The notes under the pieces: model-generated
Database searches by the model: none
Told to the model about the DNA's origin: nothing
The model's input: only the letters and a program-made list of their open reading frames with translations
Translations under genes and position numbers: made by a program
In this document: positions 17,415-26,088 of the stretch, one piece after another
How the letters are laid out: each line of letters opens with the position of its first letter
Position numbering within the stretch: position 1 is the stretch's first letter
From: Pseudomonadota bacterium
GTDB lineage: Bacteria; Desulfobacterota; Syntrophorhabdia; Syntrophorhabdales; Syntrophorhabdaceae
Reading direction: 5' to 3'
Assembly: GCA_026388255.1 (NCBI GenBank)
Contig: JAPLKC010000080.1
Coordinates: 50,808 to 114,807 of the forward strand
DNA length: 64,000 nucleotides

Positions 17415-20402
17415 TCATTTGAGCTTTAAATCAACGCGGCTGTCGCTTGTTTTTTCCTTCCTTTCCGGGGAAAGTGATTTAGGTTCAACCACAAACACCC
17501 TGTCAGCAGTAACCTTGCCTGTTGCCAACAAAGCATCCTTCACTTGTCCGGCCCTCTGTTTTGCCAGGATTCGCAAGTCTCCATCACCTACCACAGTATT
17601 AGCAAACATAAGTTTTTCCATTTCAGGACCAGGCAGGCTCTTTGCAAAACCTAATACATTCTTGGGTTTTTCAAATTTCTCCGCTTTATATGCCATGGCC
17701 AGATGCTGTTGATACTCGTCTGGTTCTATTTTGACATCATCAACAGGCACTGCCGGTAATCCCTTTTTAATCATTGTATTCAGTTTCTGGGTTTTTATCT
17801 TCTTGTTGAATAAGTAGGTTTTTAAGGCCTCTCTATCTTTTTCCACATCCGTATGTCCTTCAATGTCAAGTTTAAGCGACGGTCTTTCACATAGGGCTTT
17901 CACAAGGGTATCAGTTTTTTTTGTATTTGCCTGCGACAGTTGTGCTTTGCCGTAATCGAATTCTACGTAACTTAGCTCTTCACCTCCCCCGAAAAGTGCA
18001 CCGAGGAGGGCAAAGGGGGCAGTTGCTGCCTTTGCAATAAGATTCATCAAAACCTTTACGACAATCCTGAAGACGCTGAACTGCGGATCATCCAGGCTTC
18101 CGGAAAGAGGGACATCAAGCTCGATCCGCCCTTTCCGGTCCTTGAGTAAAGCAATGGCAAGCTTCAGGGGCAGCTTTGTGGCATCAGGACTTTCAACCTT
18201 GTCGCCGAGGGTCAGCTGGTCAATAAAAATACGGTTTTCAGCGTCCAGTTTTCTCTTGTCAATCAGGTATCTCAAGTCAATGGAGAGACTTCCCTTTTCT
18301 ATCTTGTATCCCAAATATTTTCCTGAGTATGGGGTCATGGCGCTCAAATCAAGGTTTTTAAATTTAACCGAGACATCGGTGAACAGATTGTTCCTCGCGG
18401 GGTTGATTTTTCCCGCTATTTCGAGAGGGACATAGTGATCTATCTTGCCGCGAAGCTCCATATCTGCACGCTGGTCCAGCTTAAGGGAAAAGCCGCCGAT
18501 CCGGCCCACCATTTCCGTTAGGTTTACAGAATATGCGGGTTTTATGAACTTATCCATAAAATCAATGGTTCCCCCTTGAAGGGTAATGCTGCCCACACTG
18601 ATATCCCTGGTAATATCTTTCTCGGGCTCAGCAATAGTCTTTTGCTTGGGGGTTTCCTTCTGTTCCAGGATGGGTTGTCCGGCATTCGGGGCTTCATCTT
18701 CTTCCATTACCTTTCGAAGGCTGAGGGTCCCGTCCTGGTTCAATGTAATCCTTGCGTAGAAGTCGGCAAGTGATATCCCATTGATATGGGCATACATAGG
18801 GTTGTATCCTGCGTCGATGCCATTCAGGGAGAAGGCTTTCCATCTGAGAAAATCATCACCATACTGCTTATCAACGGATGCGAAATCAGAGACAAGGACA
18901 TTACCCTTGAATGTGACGTTAAATCCGGCCTTGTCCTTATGGGCGACAACGAACTTGCCCGATGTATTCACATGTCCGCTTGTGGTATTGATCTTTAACT
19001 TATCGGTAAAGTAGGGCTGAAATTCTCCTATGTTGATCTTTTTAACATCTATTGAAAGGGTGGCAGAGAGAGGGCTAATGCTTATGGGGCCTTTCGCGGA
19101 AATCGAACCTTTTTTATTCAGGAGCAGGGAGAGGGCTAATACGCCTGTCCCATCTTTTGCTGTTGAAATATGTTCACCCTCCAGGTTGAGACTTGTTATC
19201 AATAGTTCCACCGGCTGGGAAACTGCATGATCGTAAAAAGAAACCTTGCCCTCTTCAATAAGGAGTTCATCAATAGATGCGTTGAAAGGGGCGCTTTCAT
19301 CGGTTTTTACCTGGGCTTTTATCTGCTTTTTTATCGGTGCCTTATTCGGGGTAGGACCATTTGGGGCTTCTTTTTTTTCCTCAACAAGTAACGCCAGGTT
19401 GAAGGTACCTTTTTTGTCCCGTTTTAAAGTCAGCTCGGGTCCTTTGATTGCAACCTTCGACAGGCGTAAGGACTTAAGAAAAGGCTCACAAGAGGCAATC
19501 GCAATATCAATCGAGGGTAGGCGTACCAGAGGTTCCTTTCCCCTGTCGTTAATCACAAAGTTTTTTAATACAATATTCCCGCTCACCATAAGAGATGGCA
19601 CCTTGTCCTTGGGCTGCATAAAGGAGATCCTCGATGTGAGATCCATTGCCCCTGAGCAAAGAATAAAATTATGCTTCATAGGCAAATAAGCCATGTATTG
19701 AGGCAAATCGAGACCTTTTATATCTATGTCGAGGTATGCCTCCCGGAGCTCGGCAAAGGGTTTTGTTTTCCCTTGCAGAGCATAAGCGGCGCCGTTTATG
19801 TGTGCGGAGAATGAAGGCTGCACATAGGTATTCACATAGTATTCTGTGTTGGCAATAAATGGAATAGTTATATTCATATCCATAACATTATGTTCCACGT
19901 TCTTGGGTTCATCGAAGAAGTCTATACGGCCTTCAGAAATTACGATATTATTGATGGAAAAAAGAAGGGGTTTCCTCTTTTCTTGTGCCCGTGCCCCCTT
20001 AAGCTCAGGCTTAACCCTCTCTTTGGGCGCAAGAAGGTCTGAGAAGTTATAGGACTCGTCCCTGTTACGAATAATCCGGATATATGGCCCTTTAATTCTC
20101 AACTCTTTAACAATAATCGCCCTCTTAAAAATAGAACTTATACTTACATTGACAAACAGCTCATCCAGGGAAACAAAGGTTTCCGTCTTCATGCGTTCTG
20201 TTATTAAGATTCCTTTCGCTGAAACGGAGAGTGAATAGGGGTTCACTCTTATTTGACTTATAGAGACTTGTCGTTGGAGATTTTCAGAGAGTTTCTTTAC
20301 AAGAACGGATTTCATAACAGGGGGAACAACAAAGAAACCTATTATGGAGAAAAGTATAAAAAATCCTGCGAACCAAATAAATAACTTTATTGTCCGGGGC
20401 AT
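17415..20402 (-). CDS. AsmA-like DUF748 envelope protein with OmpA-like C-terminus
   Basis: 995 residues. It has one N-terminal membrane anchor (IKLFIWFAGFFILFSIIGFFVV), then a long periplasmic part of repeated beta-strand units (SIDELLIEEGKVSFYDHAVS, ITLQGGTIDFMDKFIKP, DVSVKFKNLDLSAMTPYSGK). These are typical of the AsmA/DUF748 families, which form beta-grooves spanning the periplasm and are linked to lipid transport or outer-membrane homeostasis. Two acidic and Lys-rich linkers carry runs of Lys, Glu and Pro. Near the end, LKLDIEGHTDVEKDREAL resembles the peptidoglycan-binding core of OmpA-like proteins. It stands alone; the lipid substrate is unknown. Confidence 0.85.
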   Translation of the reverse strand: MPRTIKLFIWFAGFFILFSIIGFFVVPPVMKSVLVKKLSENLQRQVSISQIRVNPYSLSVSAKGILITERMKTETFVSLDELFVNVSISSIFKRAIIVKELRIKGPYIRIIRNRDESYNFSDLLAPKERVKPELKGARAQEKRKPLLFSINNIVISEGRIDFFDEPKNVEHNVMDMNITIPFIANTEYYVNTYVQPSFSAHINGAAYALQGKTKPFAELREAYLDIDIKGLDLPQYMAYLPMKHNFILCSGAMDLTSRISFMQPKDKVPSLMVSGNIVLKNFVINDRGKEPLVRLPSIDIAIASCEPFLKSLRLSKVAIKGPELTLKRDKKGTFNLALLVEEKKEAPNGPTPNKAPIKKQIKAQVKTDESAPFNASIDELLIEEGKVSFYDHAVSQPVELLITSLNLEGEHISTAKDGTGVLALSLLLNKKGSISAKGPISISPLSATLSIDVKKINIGEFQPYFTDKLKINTTSGHVNTSGKFVVAHKDKAGFNVTFKGNVLVSDFASVDKQYGDDFLRWKAFSLNGIDAGYNPMYAHINGISLADFYARITLNQDGTLSLRKVMEEDEAPNAGQPILEQKETPKQKTIAEPEKDITRDISVGSITLQGGTIDFMDKFIKPAYSVNLTEMVGRIGGFSLKLDQRADMELRGKIDHYVPLEIAGKINPARNNLFTDVSVKFKNLDLSAMTPYSGKYLGYKIEKGSLSIDLRYLIDKRKLDAENRIFIDQLTLGDKVESPDATKLPLKLAIALLKDRKGRIELDVPLSGSLDDPQFSVFRIVVKVLMNLIAKAATAPFALLGALFGGGEELSYVEFDYGKAQLSQANTKKTDTLVKALCERPSLKLDIEGHTDVEKDREALKTYLFNKKIKTQKLNTMIKKGLPAVPVDDVKIEPDEYQQHLAMAYKAEKFEKPKNVLGFAKSLPGPEMEKLMFANTVVGDGDLRILAKQRAGQVKDALLATGKVTADRVFVVEPKSLSPERKEKTSDSRVDLKLK

Positions 20403-20614
20403 CTATACCTCCATACAAGAACTATTCCATTAACTTTTTCTATTATATGAAATATACCCTGATTTACAATAATTAATTTGAAAAATAAGATTTATTTTAT
20501 TTGAAAAAGTGGCGCCGAGCTTTTCTGATCAGTAAATTTATGTTCTTTATATGCAAAAACGTTATATAATAGCACCATATCCGTGAAACTTTAAACTATT
20601 GAGGGGGTAAGTGA

Positions 20615-22753
20615 ATGTCGTCTCATACATGGCGTTTCTTCATATCAGGCGGTTTTGATCAGGTGTCCATCGAAACAGGGGCTGATCTCCTTTCATTACA
20701 GGACCTGGACCAGAAACTTTGGGCAGCCCTGAGTTGTCCCGTTAAAGACCTTGAGTTCGACCTGAAAACGCTCGAGCTTGTTGACTCTGACCATGATGGT
20801 CATATACGTGCCCCTGAAATCATAGAGGCGGTTACATGGGCCGCCTCAGTTCTAAAAGATCCGGAATTTCTTATAAAAGGATCGGAAGGGATACCTCTTT
20901 CAGCAATAAACGATAAGACAGATGAAGGTAAGGGGCTTCTTTCTTCAGCACAGCAGATTCTGAAAAACCTGGGAAAAGAAGACGCCGATGTTATTAGTGT
21001 AGAGGATACCGACAGCGAGGAGAGGATTTTTGCTCAGATGAGATTTAATGGAGATGGTGTCATTACTGTTAAATCTGCCGATGATGATGCTGCGGGATCA
21101 GTAATTACGGATATTATAGACTGCCTGGATGCCGATACGGACCGCAGCGGCAACCCCGGAGTGTCCCAAGGTAAGGTCGAGCAATTTTTTGCTGAAATAC
21201 AGGCATACTCCGAATGGCAGAAAAGCAGTGGAAATGATGCTTCCATCCTCATCCTGGGCGATACTACCGAGAGTGCTTTTGAAACTCTGAGCGCGGTCAG
21301 AAATAAAGTAAATGACTATTTCACCCGTTGCAACCTCGCGAAATTTGATAAGCGGTCTGCTGAGTTGCTCAACCCTTCAGACGGAGATTATCAAAGGATT
21401 GCTCCCAACGATTTTTCTGTATCTTTCGAATCGTTTGCCTTATTTCCTGTTGCCCTGGTTGAGCCGGACAAGCCGCTGCCTCTTCTTGAAGAAATAAACC
21501 CAGCATGGATTGAATTAATAACTCGGCTAAAAGAAGATGTGGTGAAGCCGTTCCTTGGTGATAAAACAAGTCTGACCGTTGAAGAATGGGATGATATAAA
21601 TACCCATTTCGCCCCTTATGGGGCCTGGCGCGCCGCAAAGCCTGATACATCTGTTGAGAGGCTCGGAACGGAAAGAATTAACGAAATACTGAACGGTGAT
21701 TATAAGCAACTGATTGACGGTTTAATAGCAAGGGATAAGGCCTTTGAACCTGAGGCAAACGCCATTTCTTCAGTTGATAAACTTGTCCGCTATTGCAGGT
21801 ATTTGCATACGCTGATTAATAATTTTGTTGCCTTCCGTGATTTTTATGATCACCGGTCAAAAGCAGTCTTCCAGGCCGGAACGCTCTATCTTGACGGCAG
21901 GAGTTGTGACCTCTGTGTTAAAGTTGATGATATCGGCGCTCACACTGCCTTGTCGAGTTTAAGCCGTGTCTATCTTGCCTATTGTAATTGTACCCGTTGT
22001 GGGGGAACCGATAAGATGATCGTTGCTGCTGCCTTTACCGCAGGAGATTCCGACCAGCTCATGGTGGGACGGAATGGTGTTTTTTATGACAGGAAGGGGC
22101 AGGACTGGGATGCCACAATTGTGCGGATCATCGAACACCCCATCAGCATAAAGCAGGCATTCTGGGCTCCGTATAAGCAGGCCGGCAGAATGATTAGCGA
22201 ACAACTCATGAAACTTGCTGCCGCACGCTCAAGGGCATCAGAGGATAGAATGGCAGTATCGGCAATGCAATCCGGAATGCAGACTGCCGGAGGGAAACCT
22301 CCTGTTGAGAAGGCATTTGATGCCGGCAGATTTGCCGGTATATTTGCCGCCATAGGTCTGGCCATCGGTGCAATCGGAACAGCCATAGCCTCGATTGTAA
22401 CAGGGCTTTTACGCATGGCATGGTGGCAACTACCCCTTGTGATTATCGGTGTTATGCTGCTTATTTCCTGCCCGTCCATGCTTATAGCATGGCTTAAACT
22501 GAAAAAACGTAACCTTGGCCCTATACTTGACGCAAACGGGTGGGCTGTCAATGCGCGGGCAAAGATCAATATAAAGTTTGGCACATCTCTGACTGAAACG
22601 GCAAAGCTGCCTGAAGGCGCCAAAAAATCCCTTGCCGATCCCTATGCCGATAAGAAAAAACCATGGAGTCTATACATCCTGATTATTCTCCTCATTATAG
22701 TTTGCATTATCTTCTGGAAATGTCGTTATCTTGCAACGCTTTTCAAACCATAA
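20615..22753 (+). CDS. Large EF-hand membrane protein of unknown function
   Basis: 712 residues. Residues 57-68 (DSDHDGHIRAPE) form a perfect EF-hand calcium loop. FNGDGVITV near 145 and DADTDRSGNPG near 170 look like degenerate ones. The middle is helical, with a four-Cys segment around 430-460 (RSCDLCVKVDD, YCNCTRCGG) that could bind a metal. The C-terminus has hydrophobic segments (IFAAIGLAIGAIGTAIASIV, WWQLPLVIIGVMLLISCPSM, LYILIILLIIVCIIFW). I recall similar uncharacterised proteins in anaerobic bacteria that start with W-R-F-F...G-G-x-D-Q-V, but not a function. No signal peptide is visible. TATAAT near 20565 may be its -10 element. Confidence 0.8.
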   Translation: MSSHTWRFFISGGFDQVSIETGADLLSLQDLDQKLWAALSCPVKDLEFDLKTLELVDSDHDGHIRAPEIIEAVTWAASVLKDPEFLIKGSEGIPLSAINDKTDEGKGLLSSAQQILKNLGKEDADVISVEDTDSEERIFAQMRFNGDGVITVKSADDDAAGSVITDIIDCLDADTDRSGNPGVSQGKVEQFFAEIQAYSEWQKSSGNDASILILGDTTESAFETLSAVRNKVNDYFTRCNLAKFDKRSAELLNPSDGDYQRIAPNDFSVSFESFALFPVALVEPDKPLPLLEEINPAWIELITRLKEDVVKPFLGDKTSLTVEEWDDINTHFAPYGAWRAAKPDTSVERLGTERINEILNGDYKQLIDGLIARDKAFEPEANAISSVDKLVRYCRYLHTLINNFVAFRDFYDHRSKAVFQAGTLYLDGRSCDLCVKVDDIGAHTALSSLSRVYLAYCNCTRCGGTDKMIVAAAFTAGDSDQLMVGRNGVFYDRKGQDWDATIVRIIEHPISIKQAFWAPYKQAGRMISEQLMKLAAARSRASEDRMAVSAMQSGMQTAGGKPPVEKAFDAGRFAGIFAAIGLAIGAIGTAIASIVTGLLRMAWWQLPLVIIGVMLLISCPSMLIAWLKLKKRNLGPILDANGWAVNARAKINIKFGTSLTETAKLPEGAKKSLADPYADKKKPWSLYILIILLIIVCIIFWKCRYLATLFKP

Positions 22754-22807
22754 CAGCGGGAAAATCTGGAGGGGCACATAAAAACAGACAAATTTTATGG
22801 AGGGAAA

Positions 22808-23020
22808 ATGAAACAGGTACTTCTGATAATATTTCTGTTCTCTGTCTTGTCTGGCTGCACTGTTTATTATACGAAACCCGGAAAAAGCACTGCCGATTTC
22901 AACAGAGACAAGAAATACTGTGAAGGGATTGCGGAACAGGAGGTTGCCCGGACGGGCGCCAGGGTCTGTGACGAGATTGACCGGTGTCTGGTGAACATGA
23001 AAGGCTGGAAAAGGGACTGA
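22808..23020 (+). CDS. Small lipoprotein
   Basis: 70 residues with a lipoprotein signal peptide: MKQVLLIIFLFSVLSGC, lipobox LSGC, so Cys17 would be lipidated. The mature 54 residues (TVYYTKPGKSTADFNRDKKY) are charged and contain three further cysteines (KKYCEG, RVCDEIDRCL) that may form a disulfide. GGAGGG lies just before the ATG. It follows the EF-hand gene by 54 bp on the same strand and is probably co-transcribed. The lipid-anchored destination is the envelope; the function is unknown. Confidence 0.75.
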   Translation: MKQVLLIIFLFSVLSGCTVYYTKPGKSTADFNRDKKYCEGIAEQEVARTGARVCDEIDRCLVNMKGWKRD

Positions 23021-23049
23021 TAGTGTATATGGCCTTTTGACTTTGATCG

Positions 23050-23259
23050 TAAATTACGGGAAACAATATTGGTTTTATAAACAATGTTTCCAAGAACACG
23101 GTCCCTCCCCGGTGTAATGAGCACGCCTGCGCAGCCTGAAATACACAGGGATAAATACTCTCCAAGAAGATTGATAACACCTCGCCCCTGGATGTATTGA
23201 GAAGGGGATATAAAAAGTTGTACAGGATTCTTGGGGTCTAAAGCGCCTGAATTCTTCAT
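23050..23259 (-). pseudogene. N-terminal remnant of a glycerol-dehydrogenase-like enzyme
   Basis: From ATG 23259, preceded by a good CAGGAGGAAAAT site, the frame encodes FISPSQYIQGRGVINLLGEY and VLITPGRDRVLGNIV. These resemble the first 65 residues of GldA-type iron-containing alcohol dehydrogenases (S-P-x-K/Q-Y-I-Q-G-x-x-V-I-N-x-L-G-E-Y). Similarity stops near 23050, where the frame runs into the lipoprotein gene on the other strand, and the catalytic metal-binding part is missing. This is a 3'-truncated remnant that kept its translation start. The family call is from pattern memory and is moderately sure. Confidence 0.5.
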
Positions 23260-23418
23260 TTATTTTCCTCCTGACTGATGGTTATACGAGATTGAATTTA
23301 TTCAGTTACCTTACGTGTTTTGTGATTAATTATATGATCTACATTTGAAATCTACAATATTATAAAACTTCAACCGGGCAGCTTCATAAAAAACTTTTTC
23401 AACAAAGCTAAAAAACCC

Positions 23419-23480
23419 TTGACAAAATTTACAGTTATAGTATAACTCTTTAAAGTGGTAAAGAGTGTATAATGGTGGGA
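23419..23480 (+). promoter_or_regulatory. dcw promoter with three MraZ boxes
   Basis: TTGACA (23419-23424), a 16-bp spacer, then TATAAC (23441-23446) form a sigma-70 promoter. Downstream are three 10-bp-spaced boxes: TGGTA (23456-23460), TGTAT (23466-23470) and TGGGA (23476-23480). MraZ is known to bind TGGGN repeats separated by 5 bp upstream of its own gene, which is this arrangement. The last box overlaps the mraZ ribosome site (GGTGGGA), so MraZ could block both transcription and initiation. Confidence 0.7.
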
Positions 23481-23486
23481 TAAAAT

Positions 23487-23927
23487 ATGTTTGCCGGAAG
23501 GTTTGAATACGCTATAGATGATAAAAGCAGGATCAGTATCCCCGCGAAATTCAGGGAGATATTATCGGCTAATCATGACATGAGGTTGATACTTACAAAT
23601 CTTGACGGCTGTATTGTGGGCTATCCATACCAGGAGTGGTTGACTATACAACAAAAAACATCAAGCTACGGAGCAATAAGGAAAGAGGCGCGGGCATTTT
23701 TAAGATACTTTTACTCCGGCGTTACCGAATGTCTCATAGACAAGCTTGGGAGGGTCCTCATACCGCAATCACTTAAGGCTGACGCTGCCATCATAAAGAA
23801 TGTTGTGATTATCGGCATGGGCAACAAAATAGAAATATGGGCGCAGGAAAGATGGGGAGATCTGGTTAAAAAGGCTACTTCCGACCCTGATCAAGTAGCT
23901 GATATAGTTTCTGAACTCGGTCTTTGA
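23487..23927 (+). CDS. mraZ: Transcriptional regulator MraZ
   Basis: 146 residues, typical length. Two SpoVT/AbrB-like DNA-binding repeats: residues 1-50 (MFAGRFEYAIDDKSRISIPA) and about 75-125 (FYSGVTECLIDKLGRVLIPQ), each with the D-x-K-x-R-x-x-I/L-P signature. It forms a ring-like oligomer and represses the dcw operon through the boxes immediately upstream. The ATG at 23487 follows GGTGGGAT. Its TGA overlaps the rsmH ATG by one base (TGATG), so translation is coupled. Confidence 0.95.
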   Translation: MFAGRFEYAIDDKSRISIPAKFREILSANHDMRLILTNLDGCIVGYPYQEWLTIQQKTSSYGAIRKEARAFLRYFYSGVTECLIDKLGRVLIPQSLKADAAIIKNVVIIGMGNKIEIWAQERWGDLVKKATSDPDQVADIVSELGL

Positions 23928-24802
23928 TGCGTGTCGTACATATACCTGTTCTTCTTGAAGAAGTAATAAAAAACCTTGTAAGTGAAAAAACGAATGTTTT
24001 TATAGACGCAACAGTAGGAGCAGGAGGACATGCGTCTAATATACTTGAGAGGTACAAAAATGTAAAACTTATCGGTCTGGATGCTGATGAAGATATTTTG
24101 AGAATTGCCGGGGAAAGACTATATGAGTTTGAAGGCAGGGCAAGATTGATTAGAGGAAACTTCAGGGATTTGAGGGAAATCTTAACTTCTGAAGATGTTG
24201 CATCTGTTGATGGCATTCTTTTTGATCTCGGTCTTTCAACTTTCCAGATAACAGGAGAAAGGGGATTCAGCTTTAACAACGACAGTTTTCTTGACATGAG
24301 AATGGATAACAGGGGGGCGTTAACCGCATACGATGTTGTGAATAGTTACGACTATAAAGAGTTGCTGCGAATTATCAGAGATTATGGAGAGGATTACCGG
24401 GGTCCGGCGATTGCAAAAATGATTATAGAGACAAGAAAGAAAAAGCCAATATCCACGGCAAAGGAGTTGGGCAGTATCGTGCTTAAAGCAAAAAGAAGGA
24501 CCGGGAGGATTCATCCTGCAACAAAGACATTTCAAGCGATCAGGATCGAGGTTAACGATGAGTTAAAAAGCCTGCAAAAAGGTATAGAAGGTGCCATTGA
24601 TATGCTCTCTCCCAAAGGTAGGATCGGAGTCATCTCTTTTCATTCTCTTGAGGACAGGATTACAAAGTTTGCCTTCAGAGACTCCCCTGCCCTTGATGTA
24701 ATAACAAAAAAACCTATAAGGCCGGAAAAAATTGAAACAAAGGAGAACCCAAGCTCAAGAAGTGCGAAATTAAGAATAGCAGAAAAAAAACAAGGGGGTT
24801 AG
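23927..24802 (+). CDS. rsmH: 16S rRNA (cytosine-1402-N4)-methyltransferase
   Basis: 291 residues from ATG 23927, which shares a base with the mraZ stop; a TTG 3 bp earlier is unlikely. It methylates C1402 of 16S rRNA at the P site, using S-adenosylmethionine. Landmarks: HIPVLLEEVIKNL; the SAM motif FIDATVGAGGHA; LIGLDADEDIL; GILFDLGLSTFQ with the active-site D-L-G-x-S; RGFSFNNDSFLDMRMD; HPATKTFQAIRIEVNDEL; and VISFHSLEDRI. All MraW/RsmH signatures are present, and the position after mraZ is standard. Confidence 0.96.
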   Translation: MRVVHIPVLLEEVIKNLVSEKTNVFIDATVGAGGHASNILERYKNVKLIGLDADEDILRIAGERLYEFEGRARLIRGNFRDLREILTSEDVASVDGILFDLGLSTFQITGERGFSFNNDSFLDMRMDNRGALTAYDVVNSYDYKELLRIIRDYGEDYRGPAIAKMIIETRKKKPISTAKELGSIVLKAKRRTGRIHPATKTFQAIRIEVNDELKSLQKGIEGAIDMLSPKGRIGVISFHSLEDRITKFAFRDSPALDVITKKPIRPEKIETKENPSSRSAKLRIAEKKQGG

Positions 24803-24803
24803 G

Positions 24804-25106
24804 GTGAACAGGGGGGTGTATGTTTCAGTAAAGAGGGAAACAGAGGACAGGAGTTTTCCATCAATTTTTCTGGGTATTCTTTGCTTTATCGGCTTTATAT
24901 TTTTATCTTTTTTTATAAAGAGCGTATACAGCCAGGTTAGGGAAGATTTAATAGAGAGGCTGCAAAAGGAAGGGGAGGTTGCTAAAATTAATGATAATTT
25001 AAAAATAGAATATTCAGCAACAACACGGGCGAGGTTTCTCGAACTGCAAGCAAAAAGACTCGGGCTTAAGAAAGCAAAGGAAGAAGAGGTCCTTGTATTG
25101 AGATGA
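24804..25106 (+). CDS. ftsL: Cell-division protein FtsL-like
   Basis: 100 residues from GTG 24804, next to GGGGGTTAGG. Topology is short cytoplasmic N-terminus, one membrane segment (FPSIFLGILCFIGFIFLSFF, about 19-38), then a periplasmic helical, coiled-coil-like part (QVREDLIERLQKEGEVAKIN) ending KRLGLKKAKEEEVLVL, which resembles the usual A-x-x-L-G-M/L...P/E-x-Q-V end of FtsL. In other bacteria FtsL with FtsB activates FtsWI. Here neither partner enzyme is encoded in the cluster. Its stop overlaps the next start by ATGA. Sequence identity of FtsL is always low, so the call rests on topology and position. Confidence 0.8.
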   Translation: MNRGVYVSVKRETEDRSFPSIFLGILCFIGFIFLSFFIKSVYSQVREDLIERLQKEGEVAKINDNLKIEYSATTRARFLELQAKRLGLKKAKEEEVLVLR

Positions 25107-26020
25107 ATAAAAAGGCTAATAGAAGGGCCTTTTTTGTTTGCCTGTTAATATGTTTGATGTATGTGTCGGTGATCATGCATCTGCCGGAAAAAATGAGCTT
25201 TCAAAGGGTTTCTAATGTTCAGAAGATTGTACCGGCGAATATGAATATGTCTATGCAAGAAAATACACGGCAGGTTATACCTAAAATTGTGCCGGTCTCA
25301 ACAGTACAAGCAGCACAAACAGAACTGCCTGCTGTCGATAAAAAGATGTCTTACCCTGCACCCGGAGATGATTGTATTGAGCCGGCGCTCTTTATGTCGC
25401 TCCCCTTAGTGTGCTTTGCCATCAAGGAAGGGCTGATAGAAAAGGAGGGCTTGATTCCGGCAGAAAAAGGCAGTCGCAGCACTGTTAGTTGGAAAAAACC
25501 CATTGATATATTGTATGACAGAGACGAAGAAGGCTTAAAAAATATCTCAAAAACAATAGGCTTAAAAAATATGATGGTATTTTTGAAACAGGAAGGGATC
25601 ATACTAAAAGAAGGATTGTCTGCGGAAGACATAATGCTGGGCAGGGGTTATGTTCTTGAAAAGAAAAAACTACTATCGCTCTATAACAGGGTTGTTTCCG
25701 ATAAATACAATCGTCTGTTCCCCTTCATCGTTAACGGGACAGGGGTTGTCGGGCGCAATGGAAATTTTGAGCTTACAGCAATGAGAGATAAGGCGAAGAA
25801 GCAACATACTGCAGAGGATGAAGGATGGCTGATGCCGAATCTGGTGAACCTCCCTATCAAGATTGCCCTTGATAAACTTACAATCCATACAGCAAGAATA
25901 AAGATACACGGAAGCGGTGTTGTTGCCGAACAATCCCCTAAACCATTTGAGAGAACAAGCGGTGAAACCGAATGCATTATTTACGGAAAATCACAAAAAC
26001 AACAAACTGGTGAAAAATAA
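25103..26020 (+). CDS. Single-pass PASTA protein in the ftsI position, no transpeptidase
   Basis: 305 residues. One N-terminal membrane segment (RRAFFVCLLICLMYVSVIMH, about 7-26), a Gln/Val-rich linker, an unrecognised middle of about 150 residues (EPALFMSLPLVCFAIKEGLI; KNISKTIGLKNMMVFLKQEG), and a C-terminal PASTA domain (about 240-297: LMPNLVNLPIKIALDKL, KIHGSGVVAEQSPKPF). It sits exactly where ftsI (PBP3) should be, between ftsL (4-bp overlap) and murE. A PBP3 has about 550-650 residues with S-x-x-K, S-x-N and K-T/S-G motifs; none is visible. The ends look like those of a deltaproteobacterial FtsI whose catalytic module has been replaced. It could be a non-catalytic scaffold that senses muropeptides. 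Confidence 0.75.
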   Translation: MNKKANRRAFFVCLLICLMYVSVIMHLPEKMSFQRVSNVQKIVPANMNMSMQENTRQVIPKIVPVSTVQAAQTELPAVDKKMSYPAPGDDCIEPALFMSLPLVCFAIKEGLIEKEGLIPAEKGSRSTVSWKKPIDILYDRDEEGLKNISKTIGLKNMMVFLKQEGIILKEGLSAEDIMLGRGYVLEKKKLLSLYNRVVSDKYNRLFPFIVNGTGVVGRNGNFELTAMRDKAKKQHTAEDEGWLMPNLVNLPIKIALDKLTIHTARIKIHGSGVVAEQSPKPFERTSGETECIIYGKSQKQQTGEK

Positions 26021-26088
26021 AATGGTAAAAGAAAGAAAGTGAATAAATGGAAAGCCGGATAAATATTAAATGAAGAGGATAGGCTCGA

